Shown here: positions 26,295 to 39,492 of the stretch, piece by piece
Position numbering within the stretch: position 1 is the first letter of the stretch
Layout of the letters: each line of letters starts with the position of its first letter
NCBI GenBank assembly: GCA_028023455.1
Contig: JAQFVV010006841.1
Coordinates: 124,001-188,000, forward strand
Source of the DNA: Epiperipatus broadwayi
Lineage: Eukaryota; Onychophora; Udeonychophora; Euonychophora; Peripatidae
DNA length: 64,000 bases
Direction: 5' to 3'
Translations under genes and position numbers: made by a program
The notes under the pieces: model-generated
The model's input: only the letters and a program-made list of their open reading frames with translations
Told to the model about the DNA's origin: nothing
Databases searched by the model: none

Positions 26295-27440
26295 CCCAAA
26301 CAATTAAAACTCAATTAACTTGATTGTAGAATTCAGTAAGCAAAATAAAATTAGTATTACTAATTTATAGTGATGATGAAGAAGTGCCTCTTTTATACTC
26401 ATTTTTTAGAAAACGTGATTTCAATTAGGGCAATTAACAGAAGGAGGGTTATTACACTTAACAGGAATTTAGAACATTTGCTCTGGAAATGATTTACATA
26501 TAATTTAAATGAATACTGAGAAAAGTAATTTTAAGTGTTTCTTTTTCTTTTTAAAAATGCAATTACTTGTTAATTAAGACATTTGAAATTAAAGCTATCT
26601 AACTTTAAGTAGTAACAGAACAAAAAAGAACTCATTTATTTATTTAATAGGAGATTTACAACAGATAAATTTATGAAAGTTAGGCTTAACTTCTCAAAAT
26701 CATTATTTGGGAAGATAAAAACCCTGGTATTAACATATTCTTAAATAAATAAAGTACAATTATACAGCTTTAAACACATAAAAACAGAGCATTAAATAAC
26801 GGTAATAGAGTTAATACCAACCAGACTTTTAGAATCATAAAAAAATTTTTTTTAAGATACTAGTTTGTATTTGTACTTATTTTTCTATGCAAAATAAATG
26901 GTCACATTATATATATATATATATATATCAAAGACGTCTTATTAGTGCATTCACCTGGCAATAGTCATGACTTGATATTTAAGTACAAGAAGTGTTGAAA
27001 TTTTTTAGATAATGAGGATTTTTTAAAAAAATCTTAAGATGTTTTTCTGGTTGCCAGTCTAGCTAGATATACCATTATTAATCAGAAATTGTGAATATCT
27101 AGCTATATTTAACTAGAAGTAAAAGCGTCAGCTTAATTTGAGTTTGTAAAATAACTCTCAATGAAACAAGAATATGATTTTTATAGATGCAACCTTTTCC
27201 ACTGGTGAGGAAAATATTGTATACTAATAGATGATAAATCCATGCTTGAAAATGATACTTTTTTTGCACTCTAAGTGATCAATTAATGATATTTTTATTG
27301 TAAACTAAGTGATCGATTCTTTTCCAACATTAAAAAGTTAATTGATTTTGATTTTCAAAACATTGATACAAAAAGTTTTGCTGATCAAAGAAAAAAGAAA
27401 ATAGTATTCTTTCATTAGTTTTTTTATTAATTAATTAATT
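26295..27440. other. AT-rich DNA without a recognisable gene
   Basis: Contains a (TA)n run at about 26908-26928. No coding signature. Confidence 0.6.
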
Positions 27441-27626
27441 TATAAACAAGGCAAAAATTCTCCATACAGTAGTGCCACCCTGTGCCAACCAGAGTAATCA
27501 ATGGATGCCAGAAGGCTGAGTAGGCATTAGATAGGGATTTTATGCACAAGCCTTCTGGCATCCATTGATTACTCTGGTTGGCACAGGGTGGCACTACTGT
27601 ATGGAGAGTTTTGCCTTGTTTATAAA
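27441..27626. mobile_element. Foldback element, family 1 (near-perfect 77-bp arms)
   Basis: 27441-27517 and 27550-27626 are almost perfect inverted copies (TATAAACAAGGCAAAA, CATACAGTAGTGCCACCCTG, TGGATGCCAGAAGGCT) around a 32-base loop. The loop holds GAGTAGGCATTAGATAGGGA, which also occurs in the copy at 63221-63415. The tightness of the arms suggests a young duplication or insertion. The right flank continues into GAGATGGTGATCATATGATG, the module shared by other family members. Confidence 0.9.
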
Positions 27627-28197
27627 CAATAATGTGCTAGTATAAGAGATGGTGATCATATGATGCTTAATGGTTTAATTAATTCATTTATTACTTTAAA
27701 AAAAAGTCTTTTTATAAGTTTCTGAGGAGCGACGATTTGTTGCATGGGAATTATATATATTGTAATCACACAAACAGGTTGATCGTACCAATACATCTGT
27801 AAATGTATAATAGGACACTAATTTACAAGTCAATCTACTAGACTACCATGTAAACTAATGAAACTCAATAGTTAAAATGTAATTTGGAATCAAAGGGGCA
27901 TTTTATTGAATTAAAACCATAATAAATAAACAACCTAATATACTTTAATAAATTATTTTTTTCTTTTTAAATTTTTAATTGATTTTAAATATATATTTAT
28001 CTTATATAATATAAATCACTTCTTAACATTAGGGCAAATTGTGTTATAATTAAGTTCAAAATATTTAAATATTGTTTTGAGTATCTCAGAGTAAATTAAA
28101 TAGATGTATTAGAAATTACAATCATATGACCTAAACTTTTGATAAGATATTAATAAATAAATAAATAAAAAATACGAAATCAATTTTAATTAATAAA
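27627..28197. other. AT-rich DNA; family 1 flank module at its start
   Basis: 27640-27676 is the GATCATATGATGCTTAATGG module of foldback family 1. The rest is featureless. Confidence 0.55.
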
Positions 28198-28218
28198 CGA
28201 CCACCAATGCAAGACAAT
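28198..28218 (-). mobile_element. 5'-end fragment of subfamily A SINE
   Basis: CGACCACCAATGCAAGACAA is the complement of the SINE 5' end. The remaining 80 or so bases are missing. Confidence 0.6.
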
Positions 28219-28749
28219 AAGTTCTCATTTTATTTACATTAAACAACAAGATGACAACAATAATACGACATTGATGTTATCTTTCAATTACATTCTACTC
28301 TTCATTTTTATTACAAAAAAAAAAAAAAGTTTATAATCTTACATATAGAAAAAAGCAGTATTTTTATTCCAAAATTATTTTATATCTTGACTTTAAAAAT
28401 ATCAACAAAGGTCATCTATCTTATTTAGATAAAACAAAAAATAGTTAAGTCTAAAATAAATTTATATAATATTACCAAAATGTATATATATATTCTAAAG
28501 AAGTCAAAATAAATGCATGCTGTAATACATAGCCATTATTATTAAAATATATTTATATCAACAATATTAATCGAAGTCTAAAAACTTCACTTCTATCATT
28601 CCAATACAGAAAAACTATTGCAAACTTCATTCATCTTTGAAGACATATTATAAACGACTAAATAAATCATTATAACTTAAATATAAAAAAAATAATAGTT
28701 TTATATTTTAGGTAGCCTTTATTAAATAATAATATATATTACACTTATA
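28219..28749. other. AT-rich DNA without a recognisable gene
   Basis: Poly-A run at 28315-28328; nothing else identifiable. Confidence 0.6.
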
Positions 28750-29895
28750 TAATAATCAGAAAATAATAAATTCGTTCAACAGTTATATAAATATCAATTT
28801 TTTTTTTATGTACATAAAAAGCCTTTTTCAGCACCTGATTTGATTCCCTTTTCAAATGTTAATGATCTATTAGGTTAACGAACTATTACAGACATAAAAC
28901 TATCTAGTGTTCAATAATGAAATTAAAACAACCAATACAAATATAAATCAATAAAATAAATCAAAACCTACATATAAATCCAGTAATTACAAAATAATTG
29001 ACTATATCAGTAACAATATAATAAATAAAATAAATTACATGCATTTTTTTTTTCTACAATTATATAGAATTTATCATTCATTTTTAATAAACCAATTATT
29101 AAACAAATTTATAGAAATCTTGTAAATATTCATACAATTATTTAAATTATTTTTAATATAATATGTTTCATATATTTGTCTTAATAATTTAAATAATTAT
29201 ATAAATATTTACAAGACTTCTATAAATTTGATTAATAATTGGTTAATTAAATATTTATAGAAGTAAATGGAATATTGGGTGCAAGTTATTTTACGATAAT
29301 AGCAAGGAAAGTAGTTTACCGTTTAAGGATCGAAGGAGATCTTTAGCAACAAGGGAATATACACATAAATGGAGAAAAATGAGTGATTTAGTCTGCAAGC
29401 TGTGTAAGGAAGATATAGAAAATATTAGGCATCTGTTAATTGAATGTAAATGCCTGAAAGCAGAAAGGATACAAATAATGAAGTTGTAGAAGAATAAATA
29501 TGAACCAAAGTGATTATACAGAAAGTAACTTATTGGTTTTTATGCTGGGTTTGGGAAAAGATAAGGGGTTTTTAGATCTAAAGACAATGGAGTTGACAAA
29601 GATTATGTTGTGAAAATGGGATAAAGCAGGGTAAAAAAAATATGGAAAAACTTGGGGTGGGGAGTGGAAAGGGCTTCAAAGTGGCTAACAGGTTTCTCTG
29701 GGCATAATTGCTGAGAGATTCCCAACTTCATATAAGAAGTCACAATGCCTCACATCGGCATCACATTAACATAATAGATCATTAACATTTGAAAAGGGCA
29801 CCAAATCAGGTGCTGAAAAAGGCTTTTTATGTATATTAAAAAAAATTGATATTTATATAGCTTTTGTAAGAATTTATTAATTTCTGATTATTATT
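28750..29895. mobile_element. Terminal-inverted-repeat element carrying a LINE fragment
   Basis: 28750-28882 and 29763-29895 are inverted copies about 130 bp long, with AAAAAGCCTTTTTCAGCACC against GGTGCTGAAAAAGGCTTTTT, AAATGTTAATGATCTATTA, and outer AATCAGAAAATAATAAATTC. Inside, a second inverted repeat (29095-29150 against 29190-29255) flanks a short AT centre. Next to it lies an 80-codon open frame resembling a LINE C-terminus. No transposase is visible, so the unit is non-autonomous, or it arose by an inverted duplication around unrelated DNA. Confidence 0.75.
29247..29489 (+). pseudogene. LINE C-terminal zinc-knuckle frame
   Basis: This is an open frame of 80 codons ending in TAG, without a credible own start. 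Residues of note are CKLCKEDIENIRHLLIEC, a Cys-x2-Cys-x8-His-x4-Cys pattern, preceded by a basic TREYTHKWRKM segment. That pattern sits at the very end of the polyprotein in many non-LTR retrotransposons, where it probably binds nucleic acid. The upstream reverse transcriptase is missing, so only the tail survives. It lies inside the terminal-inverted-repeat element 28750-29895. The LINE clade cannot be told from so short a piece. Confidence 0.6.
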
Positions 29896-32486
29896 TTATG
29901 GAACAACAGCATTATGTATAAAGTTAGCTCATTCCCATTCACAAATAAATATGTGAACTGAATAGGGGAATACATTATACAAATATTAAAATAAATATAT
30001 GTTCTTCATTTTTCTCAATTTTCAATGGAGAACGTGAAAAAAAATTAAACATATGATTATAAATAATAATAATAATAATATATTGATCTTTCACGTTAAG
30101 TTTTTTTTTTTTTTAAGTTCTATATAAATAAAAGTTCATGACCCTCTTTAATTTCTGATCCTGTGGCAATTTCAGTAGAGTAGACATATAGCTATAAAAA
30201 TTTCAGAAATGAACCATTACTTTCAATGATGAATAATTTTAAATTGAATAGTCTATTATTTGAGCACTTATTTTTAAAGACAATTATAGTAAATACACGA
30301 TGCTAATTAACAGTTTTTGGAAATGCTTTAAATCAATCGAGGTGCTGCAATCTTTCTTCCAGAGATATTCGTATAGATTGTGTTTTTTTATTTCCCCTTA
30401 AGCATACATTTTGTATAGACTTCTCATGCCAGATGAAATTGATGAGTAATAAATAATGGTTTGATACAATTCCAGACACAACTTGCCTCCTTAGTTTTAC
30501 ATATTTGTTATTTGCTTATAATTATAATGATTTTTCTTTTTTTAAGCTTTGCAGTGTGAAGACAAAGCAGCAAGTAGAATTATCACTGACCAGGACAAAT
30601 CTTTCATTTCTATCCAAGCTTTTTTATTACATCAGCATTTCCATTGACATTTTATAGCATACTGTCTGATCCTTACATGTCTCAAAATAGCTTATTGTGT
30701 AAGCAAAGACTTACACACAAACACGCACGCTTAACGACAATCTTTTCAAATAGAACATTAAATATTATTATTTTATAACAAATAATAATAATTTTAAGCA
30801 AATTTTACAACAAAAATAAAGCATTTCTCCATATGTTTATTTTCTACCCACTCCCACGTTCTATGGCTATTATTAAAGTGATTATCAATAGCAATTCAGC
30901 CCATAATTTAATTAGCTTTTTATTATTATATTGCAGTAAAAAATATTAACTTTAACAAACAACAACAATGAAAATTAAAATTTTTATTCTTTTTTAAAAA
31001 AAAAAAAAATTTAAGTGAAAATTTATTTGTTACATCGATTTTTTTCAACACTATACAACTATAGATATGTAAGGAAGTTATAAGAAAGTTATAAGACATT
31101 TATTTAATTTAAGAAAAATAATTTTTTTCCTGTCTTCTTTTTTATATATATAATTTTTTTAAAATTACATATTTTAAAGATTGAACTGGTAGTTAATGCT
31201 GGCAATCTATATTAACAACTGATAGCATTTAAAAAAAAATACATCTATATCTTTGAAATATAAGTAATTTAATTGTAAAGTGTGTGTTGCATTCTGAATG
31301 TTAAGTACATACATAAATATGAATATCTTTAATATCATTATTATTAAAATGCCTATAATCTCAAAGAATTATTGATAGGTCTAAAAAATCGAGGAATCCA
31401 TGGTCTACACTTTGAGAAATTCATATTATGAAGTTGACTCTTGAATCACTTTGCTGTTTACAATATGAGTTTTATAAAAATAATAAAGAGTGATGTTGGA
31501 TAAAATTATGTCAGAAAAAAACAAGTTCTTACCAAATATATATATATGATTATCTGGTTAAATATTTTCTAGTTGCTCGATTCTTATATTTAAGTAATAC
31601 ATATTAACTTTTGAAAATAGAACTGTATGTTAAACAACAATATATTTGCAGTTATAGTAATCTAATTTATTGTCAGATGTTTTGAATCAAATTCAAGTAT
31701 AATTGTTTTTGATAAATGATAAAAATTAAAAAAAGTTAAGATTTGCTTTTAGAATGACAACTAACTTAATAACTCGTTTCTTTGGTTACATGTAAGGGTA
31801 ACAGCGATTCAAATAAAAATAATCATACTTGACATTTTTCTGTGTATTTTTTTTTTTGTTAACATGTGTGAATGTAATCTACAAATTCTCAAAATAATGG
31901 CATAAAACAAATAATGTTTAATTATTAGTTTTTCTCAAAAGATATTACGAATTATCATCATCATCATCATTATTATTTTTATAGGATAATGTTGATATAC
32001 TATTTATTAAAATAACATATATATATACAATATATATTTTTAATATTTTAAATACAAGCATGTGTTTAAATCCCTATATTATATATTTTTAAAAATCTGT
32101 TAAACTTACACCAGATAAGATTTATTTTGTTATTGTTGTTCAAATTTATAGAATTTTTTTTATTTTTAAAAAAGATTATTTTTGTACATTTAATTTTTTT
32201 ATAATAAAGCACTTAATGAATTACTCTCACATATTTACATGATAACTGGAATATATCTTGAGAATATGATGTATTTTGTTTGACAATTTTCAAATGCATT
32301 AAAAAAATAAATGCAATGGAAGGAATATCGATTTCACCAGATTGATATTTATATTTTTTCAAAGTTCTTTTGCTTGAAACTAAAAATAAGGAGCAATTTA
32401 TACATATTTATAACCAAAATCTTAATACATTTATCACAAATACTCATAACTATGATTTAGAGGTATAATAACTACTCTTTCTTATT
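29896..32486. other. AT-rich DNA without a recognisable gene
   Basis: No supported coding sequence. Contains short (AAT)n at about 30061-30080, A/T homopolymers, and (ATC)n at about 31953-31970. Confidence 0.6.
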
Positions 32487-32825
32487 GCATTGCCAAATGT
32501 ATACCATATAATATTAAATTGTCCATTCACTTTACTACTGTTACACAATGCTTTATTTACCACCCTTTTTTTACAGTTTACAGTTTTGATTGCCCCAGCA
32601 ATCTTTCTCAGAACTTTTTTGATTGCCCCAGCAATTTTCTTCAGAACTTTATATCTTCTAGCCTCAACTTTAGAGGTGAGGCTAGCTGATATAAAGTTCT
32701 GAAGAAGATTGCTGGGGCAATCAAAATTGTAAATTGTAAAAAAGGGTGGGAAATAAAGCATTGTGAAACAGTAGTAAAGTGAATGAACAATTTAGTATTG
32801 TATGGTAACTATGATTTAGCAATGA
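32487..32825. mobile_element. Long hairpin element with almost no loop
   Basis: Left and right halves are inverted copies of roughly 140-160 bp that meet around 32660-32685 (CTAGCCTCAACTTTAGAGGT). Matching blocks include GATTGCCCCAGCAAT against ATTGCTGGGGCAATC, TCAGAACTTTATAT against ATATAAAGTTCTGA, ACAATGCTTTATTTACCACC against its complement, and TTCACTTTACTACTGTT against its complement. The left arm also has an internal direct duplication of the CAGAACTTTTTTGATTGCCC region (about 27-45 bp). The 103- and 70-residue frames across it are by-products. Confidence 0.85.
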
Positions 32826-33349
32826 CAAAAGTATTTTCATCAAAAAATGTTTATTCTTAATATTTTAGTTTCATTCGTTAAAAGTAACTGCATTTTATAG
32901 ATGTAATTCTAAAATAAAATAAATTAAAGTATTGGTTTTTTTTAATAATAATAATTCTATTTTTATAGTGTGTTTGATATACCTTCATAAATAATAAAAC
33001 TCTTAGAGGCACCACAAAAAGCTACTATTTATGAATGGAACATTTTCTGAGCAGTATAAAATTGAAGGAAAAAATTGTCTATAGGTATTAAGCAAGTAAT
33101 AGGAATATCTATCACATTAGTCTATAATTTTGAATTCCTGCAGTACAAAAATGAAATCAGACTATATATATTGTGATCTGAATTTATAGACATTGCTGTT
33201 ATGCTAATATTTTTATTACATGTAACAAAATGCTAAAAGTCATGTATATAGAATAAATTTTAAAGTGATTTTAAAATGTTAAAAAGAAAATAAGTGAAGA
33301 TAAAATGCATTATTACTTTATTGTTTAAAAATAAAATATATATATTTTT
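32826..33349. other. AT-rich DNA without a recognisable gene
   Basis: Nothing identifiable. Confidence 0.6.
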
Positions 33350-34070
33350 TAAAACAAATATGTTGTTGTGGTAACCAACAGAAGCTTTCAAAATTAATCT
33401 GCTTTTCAAGCAGCTAGAAAAAGAATTGCAATGCACTTCATGATGATATCTCTTTCTGTCAAGAAGTCAATGAAATTTTGTAAAGATTTTTACTTTATAT
33501 TATGCATTTTAGGGGATGCTTTAGTTTTACCACATCATGTAAATGTTTCAGAATATACAGATAAAATGCTTTGATCATTACAAACAAAATTTGAGAGAAA
33601 AATGTCATTTGCATTTAAAATAAAACTTTGGATTTCACTTGCCACACATTTTAAGAATTGATGAATTTAACATTTCAATTAAACCATTCATAAACTTGTG
33701 TTTTTCTGAGATCAGCTTGCTTGTAATCTGTTTCTAGCATTATAACTGTTTTTTCTGTTGTTTTCCATAAATGAAAACAGAATTTTACATTAGTCAAACT
33801 TTTCAGTCATTATAAAAATCACTAAATACCTGAAACATCCCTTACAAAAAAAATTTGCTTCTTGGTAGCACAATTTAGCAGATTGATACAGAACAACAGG
33901 TGCACAAACCAGAGAATGATTTTGGTTATTTTTAGGTACACCCCCTTTATATTAGCTGTAACACTTAATTCATAAATGGAAAATATTTATTTATAGGCAA
34001 GTATTTTATTCCAGAAGTAATTTTTATTGTCCAGGTGAAAGTCATATAATCAATCACCATTTTCTTTTGA
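33350..34070 (-). pseudogene. Mariner-type transposase remnant
   Basis: On the minus strand, broken frames recall a Tc1/mariner-superfamily transposase of the mos1/SETMAR kind. The fragment TDYKQADLRKTQVYEWFN (about 33690-33750) fits the end of the second helix-turn-helix. Further down, FYLYILKHLHDVVKLKHPLK (about 33500-33565) fits the conserved block just before the second catalytic aspartate. The HHDNAPAH-like motif itself is not preserved. The normal length is about 345 residues; here every 20-60 codons there is a stop or shift. No terminal inverted repeats were found. Confidence 0.55.
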
Positions 34071-35228
34071 CTTGTTGCCAATTAATAATTTTTATTGACG
34101 TATATTTGCATATGTTTTGGAAAAGTAAATTTTAATATATATTATTTCATTACAAAGATCTTAATTGTATTAAAATTTGATGCATACAATTTTCTTCTCT
34201 TGATTTTTTTTATTTTTTATATTTGTATTATTTATTAATGTTATCTTCAAAAAACCAATTTAAATAAAAACGATATATATTGTACCCTTTTCAATAGGTC
34301 AGAAATAGTCAAGTACAATAGATTACTAAAAATTTTAAATTTTAGAGTATGTTCTTTTGATATGTTAATCATATTTTGTTAATAATATTATAGGGTATAA
34401 TTTGAAGCTAAATAAAATACGTAATATATAAAATTATAGTGAATCATTTAAGAATAGTTATGTAAAGCTTAAAATATGATTGCATATGATTGCAAAAGCT
34501 GGCCATATTAAATAACTCAGCTATAAATAGTTAAAAGTATATTTAAATGTTAAATTTTAATGGTTTAAACTTGTATTTAATAAATGCTATATTTAAAGTT
34601 ATGAACTATATTTGATAATTAATTAATATCGTATATTTTAAAAGTAATTTTATGATAGTAAAACTGTATTTAATTCTATATTTTAAATTATTTTTCCAAA
34701 ATTTTATAATTATTTTATATAATATAATAAAGTGTTGCAATTTTATTATTTTAGACCGAGAAATAGATTGAAAAATCGTCTGCCTTAATTTTATATTGAA
34801 CACGTGACTTTTAATACATGGTTAAACACACACGCTCTTGTTTGAATAAATAACAAAGTTTGAAATATTTAAAAGTTGTATCATAGGATTGAATAGAATT
34901 ATTTACTTATCATAAAAGCTCATAGCAAATATTCAGTTAACTGTCAGTATTGCATGTTTAAACAATGCAGTAAAGAATACAGATATAATAAAAATTAAAT
35001 ATTTTGTTTAAATAAAACTAGATAAATTGAATATTAAGAGTGGGATAAATATTAAATTATATTTTAAAAGTTATTTTAAATGTTTAAATAATTTTGATAA
35101 AGTAATAATTGATTTAAAAGTTATATTTTAAATAATATTTTTAAGTTTTATTATGTCATAATTTTTATTTTTAAAATTGAATTTTGTAATTATATGTAAA
35201 TTTGATCTCAAACTAAAAGTGAGAATCA

Positions 35229-35264
35229 ACCAATCAAATGACGTTTTTTCTGGAGTATAAAATA
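35229..35264 (+). promoter_or_regulatory. CCAAT / TGACG / TATA promoter-like block
   Basis: CCAATCA (35230-35236), TGACG (35239-35243) and GTATAAAATA (35255-35264) occur in the usual order and at spacing compatible with a pol II core promoter. A run of 11 G follows at 35274-35284. An open frame of 77 codons begins 270 bp downstream (35533) but cannot be assigned. The arrangement would also suit the U3/R part of an LTR, though no second copy was found. Confidence 0.4.
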
Positions 35265-38200
35265 CCATTGCACGGGGGGGGGGGTAAAGGTCAGATTAAA
35301 GTATATCAGAAGATATAAAGGTGATATTAAATTTTCAATTTTTTATTTAATCAGTTTTGTACTCTGTACAATTTTATTTGCAAAGCTAATTGATATTTTA
35401 AAAAGTATTTGCAAAAGAGAGTTAAACTATAATATTTTTAGTAATTTCATTAAAAATGTTTTGCTAAAGTTTTAAAGTTCCTTTTGCCAGTGGTATTTTA
35501 CCAAAGTCTAACTTAGAACGTCGCGATAATAAATGGATATGTCAAGAAGTAAAGTATATTCAGTTTATAATATTTTAAAAATGTATATAATATTTGTTGA
35601 TAGAGTTTCATTAATAATGAACAGGAGGATTGTTCTAATGAATAAAATAGTAATGTGGACTGGACATTGTATAAGAAGCCCAGATAGAAAGATATTTTAC
35701 TGTCTAAAGGTAAAGATGCATTATTTTTATATGGAAGATAAGACAATTGTACTTTATGGTAATTGATAAAATTTCATGTTAAAAGAGTAAAATGTTATTC
35801 TTTCTGAAGGAAACATTTTTAAAGTATACTTTGCAAGAAATTATTTAAGAAAGTGAATCACGGAAAATATTTGCTAAAGCGTTTGATATATAAAACTTAT
35901 GGTCTTAAAAGGGTTAAATGCATTTTAGAAAGGATTTTTTTAAAAAAAAGCTTGATGTTTTTAAACTGATGAGAAAAGTAGTACTAAATAAGAAACTTAT
36001 GGGAGAAATGAATAGATAAATAAATAAAAGGATGGAGCCATGGAAATAAAGATTGCGCAATAAGTTTATCCAATACTTTTTAGTTAAGTTGAAGGATGCA
36101 TCACCTAACCAACATAGGAATATTCCAGAACAGAATTTTCGAATTATTATTTTGAATAGTGTATTTTATTATGATTCCAATAATTATCTTTCTAATTTAT
36201 AGAATCCATAAACTATTTATCTATAAACTTTGCTAAACGGATTGATAATTATTTTTGTTTAATTTCAAGATTCAAAAAGATGTCGTATTATTTCTTTTAC
36301 TATGTATTTTTTTTTAATCACTCACCACCGCCTGACCGACAAATTGTCTTGTTCATCATCATAGCAATGGGGGAAAGTAAAAAATGCTCTTGAAGAAATA
36401 AAGCGTTTTGAAGAGAAATTTTTTTTTTTTTTTAAAAAAAAACTTTTGAAAAAGAAAAACTTTGAGAAAGAAAATGTGAACCTAGGAGAAATATATGTTT
36501 CATCTGAAGTTTACGTAAATATGTTTTTTGATTTATTTATTATTTATTTTAAAATGTAAAATTTTGATTAATAAGTATAGGAACATGAATATTAATTATT
36601 TATGGTATAGAATCCTATAGTATAATATTTAATAACTTAATTTAGAATCTTTTAAATAGAAGCATGAACGTGTATTTTATGTATAAGATGTTATATTTAG
36701 TTGGAGAAAAGAAGACTGCAAAAGTGATACAGATGATCTAATGTTACTTGGTAACAATTAATGAATTATTGATATTTATTATTTTTTCTTTTATAGATTG
36801 CTTATGTAACAATGTATGATGTATGAATTTAAATATGCATTATACAACATATTTTAAAACATTGTGAGATCAGGAATTATTTTGGAATATGCATACTATG
36901 ATTTTATAATGATAATATAACCCAACATGATAGTAAATATTTATATGATTTTTTAAAAGAACTTTCATATTTCTGGATGATCAAAATATTATGTGTTTAG
37001 TTTAGAATATTAAAGTAAAATAAACTTTTCTTATGGTTTAGTAAGATTGCTATAATTACAATTGAATCTTATTTATTATTTGAATATGGAAGCTAGTAAA
37101 TTTGTCGATGTAAAAACCTGGTAGATCTTTAGGAAAAAAAAATAAGATAGTGACCTGGTATTAGTAATATAATAAACATGAATCCAGGAGATTATTAAGT
37201 TAGGATATTTGGGATATGAATAGTATTTCATAATATTTGTAAAGGTGCAATGCAGTTAACATAGCCCTGCAATTGTATGCTTATTTTGGACAGTGTTTAT
37301 TTTCTTGGAGCATTGATGATCAGTAAAGCTGAATGAATAGCTTGACATCATTTATAGTATTTGAGGATATTAGACAAGAAAAGGTCTTCACTCTGGTTTT
37401 TTATAATTACACTGTGCCATGATGTATATTTCGGTATGAGTTATGTGTTATACTCTAGTTTTTCTTTCCCATCCTATAAATCTCTTCGCTATCTATTTTT
37501 CAAAAAGTAGCTACATCGTACAGTATAGTATATTTAAAAGAAAATAATAGATGATTTAGAGTTAAAGATATGCAATTGTTTGGAATGAGATGAGTTCATT
37601 TATGTGTATGAAGAAATAGAATTTGTATGAATTGGAATTGGAAATCAAATGGACTTCAAATGAAAGAATCATAAAATATGTTATAAAGTTATATTTATTT
37701 TGGAAAATAAATATAAGATCTTAAGAATAAAAATATGTAAAGCAAAGTTTTTTTTTTTTTGAAATATTAAATAATATTAAAGTATTTATTTCAATTTTAA
37801 AAAAGAGTACTGCATATTTTTAATATAATTCTATAAAGTAAAAAACGATCCACACAATAAGTTAGGTACAATTTATATTTATTCAATAATAGAAAATGTA
37901 TTAGTAATTATAGTTCTATAGTAGTATAATATTGTTATGATGGAATGTATTATAGTTTATAAATCCAGTGTAGTGAACAGTAGTATCCATAATTTTGGAA
38001 ATAAATTATCAATAGATATTTTATATAATATCGATAATATTGCTAAAGTGAAATTGTCTAGTAAAAAGAGGATATCCATGTTTTCGATTAGTATTATTTT
38101 ATGTTTATACGTATTATGTTTTCTATAAAAAAATTTAAAAAAGAAACATACTGAATAAATAATGGCTAAAGGATGTAAAATATATTTTGAGTAAGCATTA

Positions 38201-39492
38201 AATAAGTACAATTTTTTTTTATAAGATTGATCAAACAGGGATTAGTAATGTTGTATCATTTTTTATTATTATTTTTATTTAAGTCAGAGTAAAGACTTAA
38301 CAAGGTTCGAATATAAAGAATGTATAATGGTACCAATCTTTCAGATGTGTAAAATGTACATATTGTAAATAAATTGCTATGTTGTTAATGTTATAATAAA
38401 CTTTATTAAAATTTTGTTTTCCTCAAAATTTGTATGTTGATTTGTTATTTTTTTTCCATCTTCATGAAGTTGAACACAGAGTTAATAAAAGTAAACCCAA
38501 TATTTTTGCACAGAAACAAATAAAGAATTATTTTAAGAATTGGATTATTTATTAAGTAATCACATTTACATTATCTTATGGTCATAAGTTAGTTATCATA
38601 ATAATACATTGGATTATATGCTATCAATTGCCACACACTTTTATTTGTCAGATTATCAAATGTGACCACATATTTATTATATTATTACATGAAGATAAAA
38701 GATTATATTAAATTATTTTATTGTTTTATTATGGTAATAAAGTTGTAGTATAAGAAAGGATATACAGAGTTAGTTATACAAATGAAGAATATTATTATTG
38801 CTTTATTATTATTAGTTTAGTGTAGTAGATTATGACATAAAATCCCTTTTCATATTTTACTATCTTAATTTTAATTAACTTAAAGTAAATTTCATGAACC
38901 TGAGATTTTATTGAGCTAGATTATTATAAATAGAAGATTAAGATTTAATTATCAGTTTAATCTTAATGAGTAGGAGTTATTTAAAGTCGTAAGAATACTA
39001 TAAGTTTATTTATTTGAAATAGTAATAGGGAGATAGTGTTCTTATGCCATTGAGGTAATATCTTGTAGGATGTTGGCTCAATGTAATGTATCTTGTCACC
39101 TGTGATTTTACTTCCAAGTCTCATGAAAATATTAAATATTTATTCAATTTATTTTTATAATATGAACCTTATTTGTATTTTAAGTTTGAGCTAGTGAAAT
39201 ATTTAATTTTAATGCTGAATATTTTATTTATTAATTATTAACTGAGCTAGAACCAGTTTTACTTTATATCATATACTATCTGGAAGTGAGAATGAAGTTT
39301 GGCATGGGTAGATTTTGTTGCCCAACATGGTGCTTGAAATGCTAGGGGGGTCAGCCTCAATATGTGAAGAGTCCATAATTATAGTTGTAGTTTGATGAAA
39401 GTAGTAAAAAAAATATAATACAATATTTAGTATTTGAATTTGTTCATGTAATTTTGGAGATTATTGACAGGTATATCTTACAGAAGTAGATA

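Noticed and set aside
32450-32761. 103-residue minus frame and its plus-strand partner
   Set aside because: Both read through the arms of the 32.5-kb hairpin; the repeated peptide comes from the duplicated arm.
35533-35766. 77-residue plus frame downstream of the promoter-like block
   Set aside because: Overlaps a 77-residue minus frame; a WTGH word resembles LINE C-termini but nothing around it supports that.
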